DNA of 64,000 nt, taken from an uncultured Bacteroides sp. Lineage in GTDB: Bacteria > Bacteroidota > Bacteroidia > Bacteroidales > Bacteroidaceae. The stretch is from positions 1,240,001-1,304,000 of the forward strand of contig NZ_OY787466.1 in NCBI RefSeq assembly GCF_963678845.1, in the 5' to 3' direction. The translations under genes were made by a program, and so were the position numbers. The notes under the pieces are model-generated. The model made no database searches. It was not told where the DNA came from and saw only the letters and a program-made list of their open reading frames with translations. Position 1 is the first letter of the stretch. The number at the start of each line of letters is the position of its first letter. Positions 15,867 through 25,530 of the stretch are shown here, one piece after another.

Positions 15867-16874
15867 CTATTCCTTTTCCAAGTACTCTATCTTGAATATA
15901 TTGAGACAGAGGAGAAATATTGATAGCATCAGAGGCCCAATAATTATGCCTAAAAAGCCAAACAATGATAATCCGATGAAAACTCCAAAAAGAGTGATTA
16001 AAGGATGCGTGTTTGCCAGTTTCTTTTGGAGAATAAATCGCAATAAATTATCAATGTTTGTAGTGATAATGATTGAATAAGCTCCTAGTCCGATGGCATG
16101 CTCCCAGTTTCCTGTCAATGCAAAGTAAGCAACTAATGGAGCCCATATTATTCCAGTTCCTACAATAGGAATAATCGACGCAATACAACTCAGGAAACCA
16201 AAAAGAATAGGATTGGGTGCTTTAAATATTAAAAAACCAATTGTTGCAACTCCTCCTTGTATTACTGCTACTAGTGGAATACCCAGTGCATTTGCTTTTA
16301 TGATTAAATTAATTTTTGTCAATATCTTCTTTTTATGCGCTTTGGTAAAAGGTAATATTTCATAGAAGAAGGTTTCCATTTTTTGTCCTTCAAGTAGCAT
16401 GAAAAATAGAACTAAGAGCATTACAAAAATGTTAATGCTAAAACCACTTATATTTCCTAATACATATTTCCCTATTTTGGGCAATAAAGAAGTTATAAAT
16501 GATATATTGTCCTTGTTAAGTACATTATAATTTATTTTTTTGTGTATCAGATCTGCAATATTTTGAATATCTGTGATATATGTTTGGGGATCAAGATTCA
16601 TATTTTGTAATTTACTAACGAATAGCCAAACTGCAAGCGAGATTGGAATAAGAAAGCACAATGCAGTTTCTATTATCATCAGAGTAGCTGCCAGATAAGT
16701 CTTTGTATGTCTCTTCTCCGTTAGGTAAAACATTTGTTTCCTTACCAGAATGTAGATAATTGCTGCTCCTAAAATTCCGGTTAAAACTGGAATTATTTTA
16801 ATAAATAGAATGGTTCCTAAAACCAAAACAATGGCAACTAGTGAATATTTACAATATTGTTCTTTCGTTTTCAT
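15867..16874 (-). CDS. AI-2E family transporter (PerM/YdiK type permease)
   Basis: A 335-residue integral membrane protein with about eight helices. Two or three are at the N-terminus (residues 10-45 and 60-88), then a loop domain, and the rest at the C-terminus. The late motif GIPLVAVIQGGVATIGFLIFKAPNPILFGFLSCIASIIPIVGTGIIWAPL and IDNLLRFILQKK...HPLITLFGVFIGLSLFGFLGIIIGPL are characteristic of the family. Members have been linked to AI-2 export or Na+/H+ antiport; the substrate here is unknown. The gene stands alone, facing tRNA-Asp. Confidence 0.88.
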   Translation of the reverse strand: MKTKEQYCKYSLVAIVLVLGTILFIKIIPVLTGILGAAIIYILVRKQMFYLTEKRHTKTYLAATLMIIETALCFLIPISLAVWLFVSKLQNMNLDPQTYITDIQNIADLIHKKINYNVLNKDNISFITSLLPKIGKYVLGNISGFSINIFVMLLVLFFMLLEGQKMETFFYEILPFTKAHKKKILTKINLIIKANALGIPLVAVIQGGVATIGFLIFKAPNPILFGFLSCIASIIPIVGTGIIWAPLVAYFALTGNWEHAIGLGAYSIIITTNIDNLLRFILQKKLANTHPLITLFGVFIGLSLFGFLGIIIGPLMLSIFLLCLNIFKIEYLEKE

Positions 16875-17311
16875 ACATTTTAATTTGATGTTTTTTTTAA
16901 AGAAATTGTAGATGAAATTTATCAGTAGATCAACTAATATATCAAAAACAAAAAATGTAGAATAATGTTTTTGATATAATATAAATGAAATTTATATTAA
17001 TTATAATAGCTTGTAAAGCATTGAATTAAGTTTGATGTTTTTAATAATATAACAATCTGATTATGTTATTTAATTTTGGTTTTTTGTTTTACTAGTAACA
17101 AATTATTCTGTAATTAAAATGAGTTGGTTTGACGTTATTTTCCTACCCATACATTCTTCGCTTTCTGCCTAAAATTATTAAAATAAATATGCAGATAGTA
17201 ACTAAAAATAAAAAAAAGTAATATATTTGTTACGCAATATTAAACTAAATAGTAGAATATAGCATTACAGATACTATAAAATACGACAAATCTGCAAAGA
17301 ATTATTTGATA
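16875..17311. other. AT-rich divergent intergenic region, about 430 bases
   Basis: No gene seen. It must hold the divergent promoters of the permease and the decarboxylase gene. A TATATTTG box at 17222-17229 (plus strand) could serve the latter, but no -33 element accompanies it. Confidence 0.5.
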
Positions 17312-18244
17312 ATGAAGAGAATATTAGTAACAGGAGGGGCGGGGTTTATTGGCTCGCATTTATGCACTAGATTAATCAATGATGGGCATAGTGTTATATG
17401 TTTAGATAATTTTTTTACGGGTTCCAGAAGCAATGTATGGCATTTAATGGATAGTTCCCATTTTGAACTTGTCCGTCATGATATTATTAACCCTTATAGT
17501 GCGGAAGTCGATGAAATATATAATCTGGCATGTCCAGCTTCTCCCATTCATTATCAATATGATGCTGTTAAAACAGTGAAAACCTCTGTTATGGGGGCTA
17601 TCAATATGCTGGCTCTGGGCAGACAAGTTGATGCTAAAGTTCTTCAGGCTTCAACCAGTGAAATTTATGGAGATCCCATTGTTCACCCTCAGACAGAAGA
17701 TTATTGGGGCAACGTTAATACTATTGGTATTCGTTCCTGTTATGATGAGGGGAAGCGTTGCGCTGAAACGCTTTTTATGGATTATCACAGACAAAAGAAA
17801 CTTCGCATAAAAATTATCCGCATATTTAATACTTATGGTCCATTGATGAATAAAAATGATGGAAGGGTGGTATCTAATTTTATAGTTCAGGCTTTAAAAA
17901 ATGAAGATATAACACTTTATGGAGATGGCAGCCAGACTCGTAGCTTTCAATATGTGGATGATTTGGTTGAAGGGATGGTTCGTATGATGAATACCGATAA
18001 TAATTTTGTTGGTCCGGTGAATATTGGTAATCCGAACGAATTTACTATCAAGGAACTTGCAGAGAAGATTATAGAACTTATAGGTTCAAAGTCGCAGTTT
18101 ATTTACAAACCACTGCCTTCTGATGATCCAAAGCAGCGTCAACCGGATATCTCTTTAGCAAAAGAAAAACTAAACTGGCAACCTACTATTCAGCTTGAAG
18201 AAGGGTTGGCTAAGACAATAGAATATTTTAAAACGATAATTTGA
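17312..18244 (+). CDS. UDP-glucuronate decarboxylase (UDP-xylose synthase), SDR family
   Basis: A 310-residue extended short-chain dehydrogenase predicted to turn UDP-glucuronate into UDP-xylose with bound NAD+. Visible are the Rossmann motif GGAGFIGSHL (residues 8-17), DNFFTGS, the ACPASPIHYQYDAVKTVKTSV segment typical of UXS enzymes, the Ser of ASTSEIYGDP, the catalytic pair in SCYDEGKR (YxxxK), and IFNTYGPLM...GRVVSNFI. The frame extends to a TTG at 17306, but ATG 17312 gives the standard MKRILVTGG start. Next to a polysaccharide locus, it probably supplies UDP-xylose for glycan synthesis. The receiver-kinase gene follows 41 bases later. Confidence 0.9.
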   Translation: MKRILVTGGAGFIGSHLCTRLINDGHSVICLDNFFTGSRSNVWHLMDSSHFELVRHDIINPYSAEVDEIYNLACPASPIHYQYDAVKTVKTSVMGAINMLALGRQVDAKVLQASTSEIYGDPIVHPQTEDYWGNVNTIGIRSCYDEGKRCAETLFMDYHRQKKLRIKIIRIFNTYGPLMNKNDGRVVSNFIVQALKNEDITLYGDGSQTRSFQYVDDLVEGMVRMMNTDNNFVGPVNIGNPNEFTIKELAEKIIELIGSKSQFIYKPLPSDDPKQRQPDISLAKEKLNWQPTIQLEEGLAKTIEYFKTII

Positions 18245-18285
18245 GTCTTATAATACAATATCTTTCACTTCAATAAATATTATAA

Positions 18286-19428
18286 ATGCCTATAAAAGAA
18301 ATGATGATGGAGATTAACCAATCAGAATATAAAATATTAGTAGTAGATGATGTTTTATCTAATGTATTACTACTCAAGGTGTTATTAACTAATGAAAAAT
18401 ACAATATTGTTACTGCCATGAATGGCACTCAGGCATTAAAAATGGTAGAATCGGAATTACCCGATTTAATTCTGTTGGATGTGATGATGCCCGATATAAG
18501 CGGATTTGAAGTGGCTCAGCAATTGAAGGCAAAACCGGCATGTGCCCAGATACCTATTATATTTCTAACTGCTCTTAACTCAACGGCAGATATTGTGAAA
18601 GGTTTCCAAATGGGAGCGAATGATTTTATTTCAAAACCATTTAATAAGGAAGAATTGATTATCCGTGTGATGCATCAAATCTCTTTGATAGCTGCTAAGC
18701 GAATTATCTATAATCAGACAGAAGAGTTAAAACGCACTATAAAAGGACGCGATAAACTTTATTCTGTTATAGCTCATGACCTTCGTTCACCAATGGCTTC
18801 CATTAAAATGGTGCTAAATATGTTAATGATTAACTTGCCAAGTGAAAAAATAGGATATGAGATGTATGAATTGCTTAATATGGCAAACCAAACCACTGAA
18901 GAGCTTTTTTCTTTATTAGATAATCTGCTTAAATGGACAAAAAGTCAGATTGGCAGATTAAATGTTGTTCCTCAGGATATTGAACTTGTTGGAGTAACAG
19001 CTGGTGTTATTGAAGTCTTTTCTATGGTAGCCGAGCTTAAACAAGTGAAGATCAATTTACAAGCTCCTGAAGAGGTAGAGGTTCGTGCAGATATTGATAT
19101 GATCAAAACTGTTATTCGTAATCTGATAAGCAATGCGCTTAAGTTTAGTAATCTGGGAGGAGAAGTAACTGTTGTAGTTGAAGAGAAAGAAGAGCAGATT
19201 GTTGTCAGTGTTATAGATCATGGACGTGGCATTAAAGAAGAAGACCAGGAGAAACTGCTCCATGTAGATACACATTTTACTACTTTTGGAACTAAGAATG
19301 AAGAAGGATCGGGATTAGGACTCTTGTTATGTCAGGACTTTGTTCGGAAGAATAATGGTGAACTCTGGTTTAATTCAACATTTGGTGAAGGATCTACCTT
19401 CAGTTTCTACCTTCCTAAGATGTTATAA
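18286..19428 (+). CDS. Receiver-histidine kinase protein (REC-HisKA-HATPase)
   Basis: A 380-residue cytosolic signalling protein with the receiver placed before the kinase. The receiver (residues 16-135) has VVDD, phosphoacceptor Asp65 in LILLDVMMP, LTA and the SKPF lysine. A short coiled linker leads to the HisKA helix with SVIAHDLRSPMASIK, and then an HATPase domain with NLISNALKFS, DHGRGI and EGSGLGLLLCQ. There is no membrane segment or sensor domain, so input must come through the receiver. Starts at 18286 and 18301 onwards are all possible. It follows the decarboxylase gene by 41 bases and is probably cotranscribed with it. Confidence 0.88.
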   Translation: MPIKEMMMEINQSEYKILVVDDVLSNVLLLKVLLTNEKYNIVTAMNGTQALKMVESELPDLILLDVMMPDISGFEVAQQLKAKPACAQIPIIFLTALNSTADIVKGFQMGANDFISKPFNKEELIIRVMHQISLIAAKRIIYNQTEELKRTIKGRDKLYSVIAHDLRSPMASIKMVLNMLMINLPSEKIGYEMYELLNMANQTTEELFSLLDNLLKWTKSQIGRLNVVPQDIELVGVTAGVIEVFSMVAELKQVKINLQAPEEVEVRADIDMIKTVIRNLISNALKFSNLGGEVTVVVEEKEEQIVVSVIDHGRGIKEEDQEKLLHVDTHFTTFGTKNEEGSGLGLLLCQDFVRKNNGELWFNSTFGEGSTFSFYLPKML

Positions 19429-19433
19429 AATAG

Positions 19434-20519
19434 TTATTCCTTCTTTACAGATAGCTCCATAATTACCGGATTATGATCGCTGAAGTCAAAAGAAGGAGTG
19501 ATATATTTTCTTCCGGTTAGTTCCTTAGAATGGAATATGTAGTCTATGCGGAAGAGTCTATGAAGATAACGGAAAGTAGACTCAAATCCAGAACCGGCAC
19601 TCTGAAATCCATCCTGTAGTTTCCCTCTTATTTTGTGGTATGAATACGATGCCGGAGTATCATTTAAGTCACCACATAAAATCATTGCATGCCTCGTGGT
19701 ATCAATAATATTACATATCAAATCAGCTTGGCCTGCACGTCTTTCTGCATTTACTGCCATTCTAAGCATTATCTGTTTTACAGCCTCTTTCTTTGAATCG
19801 TAAAAACCAGCAAGTGTTACTTTGGCTAATAATCCTCTGGTCTGATTAAAATTAGTTGTTTGCAGGTGACAGTTGAATACACGTATTAGTTTGTTCTCTA
19901 CCTTGACGTCTACCCACATAGCACTATTATCTGAAGAATTAAACCAAATATCAGTCTTCTTCTCTATTGGAAACTTACTATAAACAGCCAGGCTAAATCC
20001 CTCTTTTTTGCTTTGATGAATTGATGCATAGGGGTAATCTTTAAATATATTTGAAATGCTGTCTACATTGAAAAAGGTACTTTCTGAGAACTCCTGTAAG
20101 CAGAATATGTCTATCTGATACTCTTTCATAAACTCTTTAATCTCTCCCACAGAATATACAGAAGGGTATCCGTGGAAACTTTCTACATTGAAACTGGCTA
20201 TTTTAATTAATTTGTTGTTTGTTATTGGTAGTTGCTCACTAGAAGGAAACTGATATTTAGCAGAGATATACTCATGATTGGCAGCAATAGCTATAACAGG
20301 TATCAATACCCATATTTTCCACCTGAGACTCCAATATACCAAGATAAGCAGATTGAAAAACAATAAGGGCATCATTCCTAATCCCAAAAGAGGTAATATA
20401 AATCCTTGGTTCGGATTGTTATACGAATAAAGCCCCACAACAATAGTCAATGCTGCAAAAGCAAAAGTAAAAAGGACTGAGATAAAATGAAAATATAAGA
20501 AAGTGGCTTTTCTTCCCAT
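19434..20519 (-). CDS. Membrane-anchored endonuclease/exonuclease/phosphatase family protein
   Basis: A 361-residue protein with three hydrophobic helices in the first 95 residues, followed by an EEP (DNase I-like) domain. Motifs: IASFNVESFHG with the Asn, IFCLQEFS with the metal-binding Glu, the NCHLQTTN His region, CGDLNDTPASYSYHKI, IDYIFHSKEL and the C-terminal SDHNPV with the catalytic Asp-His. The substrate could be nucleic acid, a phospholipid or a phosphosugar, and members of this type in Bacteroidetes are not assigned. It starts 3 bases after the stop of the hybrid kinase gene, so the two share a transcript. It converges on the receiver-kinase gene with 5 bases between. Confidence 0.87.
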   Translation of the reverse strand: MGRKATFLYFHFISVLFTFAFAALTIVVGLYSYNNPNQGFILPLLGLGMMPLLFFNLLILVYWSLRWKIWVLIPVIAIAANHEYISAKYQFPSSEQLPITNNKLIKIASFNVESFHGYPSVYSVGEIKEFMKEYQIDIFCLQEFSESTFFNVDSISNIFKDYPYASIHQSKKEGFSLAVYSKFPIEKKTDIWFNSSDNSAMWVDVKVENKLIRVFNCHLQTTNFNQTRGLLAKVTLAGFYDSKKEAVKQIMLRMAVNAERRAGQADLICNIIDTTRHAMILCGDLNDTPASYSYHKIRGKLQDGFQSAGSGFESTFRYLHRLFRIDYIFHSKELTGRKYITPSFDFSDHNPVIMELSVKKE

Positions 20520-20522
20520 CAG

Positions 20523-23138
20523 TTAGAGATATTTTTTCAGTGTATCAGTTAAAACTTCCAAAGTAATAGGTTTGGGAATGAACTCATTGCATCCGCAATT
20601 CAATGCCTCTTTAATATCATCATTGTATACAAAGGCACTCAAGGCTATAATTGGAATCAGAGGTGATACTTCCCGGATCACACGCGTAGCATCCAGCCCA
20701 TTCATATTTGGCATTTTTATATCCATCAAAACTAAATTTGGTTTATATTCTTCAAACATAGTAATAGCTTCAATACCATCATGTGCATGCAATAAGGTAA
20801 ACTTCTTACCAATCATTACATTTAGTAATTTGAAATTGCTATCATTATCTTCTGCTACCAGAATTGTCTGATTCTTTTTATCTGGAAGCTGCAACCCATT
20901 ATTTGTTGTTGAAGTTTCTTCTTCTGTGAATGATTTATCATTTTCAACAGTCGATATATAAGGATGTGTAAATGTAAATTCGGCACCTTTTCCTGTATCA
21001 GATTTTGCTTCAATGGTACCTCCCAGTTTTTCAATAATTGATTTACATATAGAGAGACCTAATCCGGTTCCTTGCGCTGTAGTATTTAGTTTAGCAAAAC
21101 GCTCAAAAACATTTTTTGCTTTCTCCTTTGGAAATCCTATTCCCGTATCTTTTACATAACATTCTATAAACTGGTCCTTCAATTTGTAACCAAATCGGAT
21201 ACTCCCCTTAGCTGTAAACTTAAGAGCATTCCCTATAAGGTTAGAAAATACCTGGATTAATCTGTTCTTATCACTGTAAATCCATAAATCAGGATCCGAG
21301 TTTTCAAAAATAAGACTTACGTTTTCCGGACAGCGAAATCTATGTGCATCAAAAACCTCCTGACACATCACATCCAAATTGATAGGTTCTTCGGTGAATT
21401 CCATTATTCCCGATTCAATTCTCGACAGATCTAAAATCTCATTAATGAGTTGCAGCAACCTACTGTTGTTTGCCTCTACAATTTTATAATAATCCATTCT
21501 CTCATTCGCATTCTGCGTATCAGCAATCACCCTCGAGAAACCAACAATCGCATTTAGTGGAGTGCGTATTTCATGACTCATATTTGCCAGAAAAGCAGAT
21601 TTTAGCATATCAGATTTCTCTGCCTTTTCTTTTGCCATGATTAACTCATCTTCCATCCGTTTCATTTTAGTAATGTCAGACTCTAAAGCTATAATTAAAG
21701 GAGGTCTGTTTCCATTTTCTGCAAGCAATTTCTGTTTGTGAATGATGCGCCTGTTACCTTCATTATCAGAAACTTCTTTATTATATATAAGCGGCTCTTT
21801 ATTTTTCAGAATAGCTAAATCTTCATTCTTGTATGTAATAGCAGTTTCATCAGAGTGAATGTCGAAATCAGTCTTTCCTATAACATTTGTTGTATTCAAA
21901 CCATCATAAGCAATTGAATTCCGATATATATACTGAAAATTATGTCCTGTGTCTTTCACAGAGATGGCAAGTGGAATGTTCTCCAGTACAGTATTCATAA
22001 TCTGATTTACTTTCTTTATTTGCGCATCGTATCTCATTTGTTCCGAGATATCCCTACCAAAAGTCCAGATAATATCTTCACCCTCGGAATCCCTTATAAC
22101 ATAAGAGAAAAAGTCAAAAGCCAGAATATCTTTCAGATGTGGAAAAGGTCTCTCTACAACATAACGAACTATATCAGTAAGGCAGGAAAACTCATTGCGA
22201 ATTTTCATCCATCGCCCTTTTAAATTAGTATTTACCAGTAGGTCACATACTTTTATAGCAGATAAATCAGTATTATTTGGCAGCAGATAATGTGTACGGA
22301 ATTGTTCATTAACAAAAATAAGAGTACCATCGGGTTTAAAAGCAAAAATATCTTCTGAGGCATAATTAACCGCCTTTGTAATATTCCCCAAGCTTTCATC
22401 CAGCTTGATAATGTCAGTGATATTCTGACAGTATCCCTCTATACATAATTCGTCTTTGTTTGTTAGTTTGATGCTAACCAACCCCATTCGTAAAAAGAAA
22501 AATTCTTTTTTCCAAAAAATACGGTATTCAAAGGTTTCAGTATTTGTTTTGTTGGAAATGTTGTTAATCCATAGAATAAAACCGGGACGGTCATCTCTGA
22601 ATATTATTTCCAGATAATTCTCTAATGAAATAGTTTGTGGCTTATCGCTATTGGCCATTGCCCCAGAGAACCCTTTATAATTAAAAACCTTTGTTTTAAA
22701 ATTATAATTCCATTGACAAATCTTTGCAGCCTTTTCAACCTCACGCAGTTCATTATTTGTTTTTTCTAGCTGTAGCTTTATTTTAGTCCTTTTTGTAATG
22801 TCTCTGTATTGACACAATACCATCTCTCCATCAAACGGATACATAATACACTTAAAGAAATAAGTCTCTTTACCAAAAGTAAGTTCATAATTCTTCGTGG
22901 AAACAGACTTATCTTTTACCACCTTGTCAAACTCCTCTTTAAAAGGCTTTTTCGTATCTTCAGACAACAGATCAAAAAAGTTTTCACCAATTAAACTCTT
23001 TTTTTTCTTAAAAATCCCTTGATTTGCATGTATCACCATATCCAGACAGACACCTTCATTATTGAATAAAAGCATTGTATCGGCAGTCATTTGCAAGATT
23101 TTATCAGAGTATTGTGAGTCGTGTAAAATCCTTTCCAT
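20523..23138 (-). CDS. PAS-containing hybrid histidine kinase
   Basis: An 871-residue cytosolic sensor kinase without membrane helices. Four PAS-like domains cover about residues 1-500: MTADTMLLFNNEGVCLDM, NFKTKVFNYKGFSGAM, YASEDIFAFKPDGTLIFVN and VLENIPLAISVKDTGHNFQY. Then come HisKA (FLANMSHEIRTPLNAIVGFSR, about 515-535), HATPase (NLIGNALKFT, KDTGIGFP, GTGLGLSICKSI) and a C-terminal receiver (about 750-871) with VAEDND, NLVLMDIKMPNMNG and PKPI. Stimuli could be redox or small molecules, given the PAS repeats. A promoter box is at 23186-23193. The last gene of the polysaccharide arm ends 94 bases upstream on the same strand, so partial read-through is possible. Confidence 0.92.
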   Translation of the reverse strand: MERILHDSQYSDKILQMTADTMLLFNNEGVCLDMVIHANQGIFKKKKSLIGENFFDLLSEDTKKPFKEEFDKVVKDKSVSTKNYELTFGKETYFFKCIMYPFDGEMVLCQYRDITKRTKIKLQLEKTNNELREVEKAAKICQWNYNFKTKVFNYKGFSGAMANSDKPQTISLENYLEIIFRDDRPGFILWINNISNKTNTETFEYRIFWKKEFFFLRMGLVSIKLTNKDELCIEGYCQNITDIIKLDESLGNITKAVNYASEDIFAFKPDGTLIFVNEQFRTHYLLPNNTDLSAIKVCDLLVNTNLKGRWMKIRNEFSCLTDIVRYVVERPFPHLKDILAFDFFSYVIRDSEGEDIIWTFGRDISEQMRYDAQIKKVNQIMNTVLENIPLAISVKDTGHNFQYIYRNSIAYDGLNTTNVIGKTDFDIHSDETAITYKNEDLAILKNKEPLIYNKEVSDNEGNRRIIHKQKLLAENGNRPPLIIALESDITKMKRMEDELIMAKEKAEKSDMLKSAFLANMSHEIRTPLNAIVGFSRVIADTQNANERMDYYKIVEANNSRLLQLINEILDLSRIESGIMEFTEEPINLDVMCQEVFDAHRFRCPENVSLIFENSDPDLWIYSDKNRLIQVFSNLIGNALKFTAKGSIRFGYKLKDQFIECYVKDTGIGFPKEKAKNVFERFAKLNTTAQGTGLGLSICKSIIEKLGGTIEAKSDTGKGAEFTFTHPYISTVENDKSFTEEETSTTNNGLQLPDKKNQTILVAEDNDSNFKLLNVMIGKKFTLLHAHDGIEAITMFEEYKPNLVLMDIKMPNMNGLDATRVIREVSPLIPIIALSAFVYNDDIKEALNCGCNEFIPKPITLEVLTDTLKKYL

Positions 23139-23185
23139 AATTAATTTTCTTTGAAGTGGTTGTCAAAAAACAAGTATCTGTTGAA

Positions 23186-23193
23186 CAAATATA
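23186..23193 (-). promoter_or_regulatory. -7 box for the hybrid kinase operon
   Basis: TATATTTG on the minus strand, 48 bases before ATG 23138; -33 element unclear. Confidence 0.5.
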
Positions 23194-23231
23194 CAAAAAA
23201 TATTTAGAAGAGCCCTTTCTTTCTAAATTAA

Positions 23232-24410
23232 TTATAATGATCTGTTGGCCTTCTCCCATATTCCGTTATTCTTTTTTCTCTTAAGATAAAAAAAACCTTT
23301 AACAACATTTATGTTCATGAATAGAAAATAGTAAGGAATAAACAATACCTTATTTTTTATTTGTTTGGTTGACAGGTAATATCCCCACATTCCTGATATG
23401 TAAAATAAAATTTGAAGAATCAGTAAGATAACATATAACTCACTATTCTTTGTTGCACTTAGTGCAATATTAATGGGGAGCATAAAAAAAAGTAAAAGAG
23501 GGGTTACAGACCATCTTAATACTCGGTGAGAGATGTACTGAAAACTGAGTATTCCATAGCGGAACATATTCAGCAGCGAGCGTAGTCGCCAAATAGACTG
23601 TAAGCCACCTGCAGCAATACGCACCTTCCTCTTTTCTTCCTCTTTCATATCGGCAGAACCAGATTCTATTGCATAAGCACTGCTGCAGTAAGCAATTTTA
23701 AATCCCTTTTGTGCAATCTTGAGAGACAAAATAAAATCATCCAGTAAAGTATCCCTTTCCATTGTCTCAAACAATTCCCGGCGAATGGCAAACAGCTCAC
23801 CTGCAGCACCCACGGCAGAATATAATCTCGAATCCAGAGCTTTAAGTATAGATTCGTATTTCCAGTAAATACCTTCACCGCCACCGGCGGCGCCATCTTT
23901 TTCTTTAGTGGCAATCCGTTTCTCTCCAGCCACACATCCCACCTTAGAATCTGTAAATTCTGCAACAATATTTAGGATAGCCTCACTGTTAATCATCGTA
24001 TTCGCATCCGTGAACACAACAATGGGAGAGGAGATAAATCCTATTCCCCGGTTCAGCGCAGCTGTCTTTCCTTGGCGTTCAGGTTGAAATAAAACAGTAA
24101 CCTCCTGATACGCTTTCAGTAATTCATTAGTACCGTCATTACTGCCATCCGTTACCCAAACAATCTTTAGTTTGTCTTTCGGATAATCCAGTGTGAGGCA
24201 ATTGTCCATCTTTTTCTTTACAATAGCATTTTCGTTGAAGGCTGTGATAAAGAGTGTCACCTCCGGTAGATCACCTGGTAGTGCTATAGTCTTTTGTTTT
24301 ACGAATAGCTCTTTAATTTTTACCAGCAGGTAAAGTACAATTCCATATCCAAGGTAAGTGTAGAATACTATTATTAAGCTGAACCAGAAGAGTATTTCTA
24401 GAAATTTCAT
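23232..24410 (-). CDS. Membrane glycosyltransferase family 2 (processive-type topology)
   Basis: A 392-residue GT2 enzyme with one N-terminal helix (about 7-30) and three or four C-terminal helices (about 290-375). The catalytic domain shows VTLFITAFNENAIVKKK, VTDGSNDGTNELL, GKTAALNRGI, VFTDANTMI (DxN metal site), the switch from GAAGELFAIRRELFE to DDFILSLKIAQKGFKIAY, and LQSIWRLRSLL, a weak stand-in for the QxxRW motif. The layout resembles poly-GlcNAc and hyaluronan synthase-like enzymes, but the QxxRW signature is degenerate, so processivity is uncertain. It is the last gene of the minus-strand arm and lies 1 base after the GT4 gene at 24412. Confidence 0.87.
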   Translation of the reverse strand: MKFLEILFWFSLIIVFYTYLGYGIVLYLLVKIKELFVKQKTIALPGDLPEVTLFITAFNENAIVKKKMDNCLTLDYPKDKLKIVWVTDGSNDGTNELLKAYQEVTVLFQPERQGKTAALNRGIGFISSPIVVFTDANTMINSEAILNIVAEFTDSKVGCVAGEKRIATKEKDGAAGGGEGIYWKYESILKALDSRLYSAVGAAGELFAIRRELFETMERDTLLDDFILSLKIAQKGFKIAYCSSAYAIESGSADMKEEEKRKVRIAAGGLQSIWRLRSLLNMFRYGILSFQYISHRVLRWSVTPLLLFFMLPINIALSATKNSELYVILLILQILFYISGMWGYYLSTKQIKNKVLFIPYYFLFMNINVVKGFFYLKRKKNNGIWEKANRSL

Positions 24411-24411
24411 T

Positions 24412-25521
24412 TTATATTAATGATTTATATATTTCAGTTACTTTATCAGAGACTATTTTATAGTTAAAACGCTTTTCGATAAGTGTTTTAGCTTCTTTCT
24501 CACATTTTTCTTTTAGTATAGAATCTTTGAAATAGGTTAAATATCTTTCTGCAAGATTATTAGGATTGTTATATTGAGCAATCAATCCATTTACTTTATC
24601 AACAATAACCTCTTTGGTTCCGTCAGTAGGAGTTACAACTAACGCTTTTCCCATTGCCATCGCTTCCAATAGTGCTATTGAAAGACCTTCCCATAAACTA
24701 GGTAAACAAAAAATATCAATGGCATTTAGTAAATCAGGAATATCATTTCTGAAATTTGAAATTCGTATCACATTTTCTAATAAAGCCTCTTTTATATAAG
24801 TCACGACTTCCTTTTTCATATCTCCTTCACCAACCAGGATGCCTTTAATTCTCGAATCTTGCTTATGAGCGATGGCAATACTTTTTACAAAATTAATAGG
24901 ATCTTTTTGCAACGTAATTCTTCCGATAAAGCCTATAATAAAATCATCTTCATTAAAACCAAATTCCTTTCTGATATCCTTGAAAGAATTGTTTGGATTA
25001 AACCGTGAAAGATTAATCCCATTTTCAATCACTACAGATTTCTTAAGCCCAAAAGTTTGTATTCCAGTCTGTTGATTACTCCCAGAAACACAAATAACCT
25101 GATTGCTCAGGTTACAGATTATTTTTTCACTTCTTGCTCTTAAATAGCTTATTAATGGTGATTGATCCTGATGAAAACTCCATCCGTGAACTGTATATAC
25201 CAACGGAATCCTCATTATTTTTGCAATTAATGCCACATTAGAAGCAGCTCTGCTTCCATGTGCATGAATAATCTGAATCTGTTCCTTTTTTATTAATTCA
25301 CGGATTTGTTTGACTATTCGAATGTCAAAAGGATGGCTGGTTTTTATCACATAACATTTCACCCCCTGAGTTCTGAATGCATCAATCATCTGTCCTGGAG
25401 TAAATGCCAGTACAACGGGATTAATTGTATTATCAAAGCCCGAAACCAAATCAAGTAGATGAGATTCTCCTCCACCTATTTGTCCCTGCCTTATAACCTC
25501 TAAAACGTTTATTGGTTTCAT
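24412..25521 (-). CDS. Glycosyltransferase family 4
   Basis: A 369-residue retaining glycosyltransferase with GT-B fold, cytosolic and membrane-associated. N-terminal domain: VLEVIRQGQIGGGESHLLDLVSGF, IIHAHGSRAASNVALIAK and LVYTVHGWSFH. C-terminal nucleotide-sugar domain: IIGFIGRITLQKDPINFVKSI, GILVGEGDMKKEV and PSLWEGLSIALLEAMAMGKALVVTPTDGTKEVI, containing the E-x7-E motif. It lies between two GT2 genes with spacings of 1 and 9 bases. Donor and acceptor are unknown. Confidence 0.9.
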   Translation of the reverse strand: MKPINVLEVIRQGQIGGGESHLLDLVSGFDNTINPVVLAFTPGQMIDAFRTQGVKCYVIKTSHPFDIRIVKQIRELIKKEQIQIIHAHGSRAASNVALIAKIMRIPLVYTVHGWSFHQDQSPLISYLRARSEKIICNLSNQVICVSGSNQQTGIQTFGLKKSVVIENGINLSRFNPNNSFKDIRKEFGFNEDDFIIGFIGRITLQKDPINFVKSIAIAHKQDSRIKGILVGEGDMKKEVVTYIKEALLENVIRISNFRNDIPDLLNAIDIFCLPSLWEGLSIALLEAMAMGKALVVTPTDGTKEVIVDKVNGLIAQYNNPNNLAERYLTYFKDSILKEKCEKEAKTLIEKRFNYKIVSDKVTEIYKSLI

Positions 25522-25530
25522 TAGTTTTGG

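Noticed and set aside
15787..16080. Plus-strand open frame opposite the AI-2E permease
   Set aside because: It is antisense to a well-conserved gene and shows no protein-like features.
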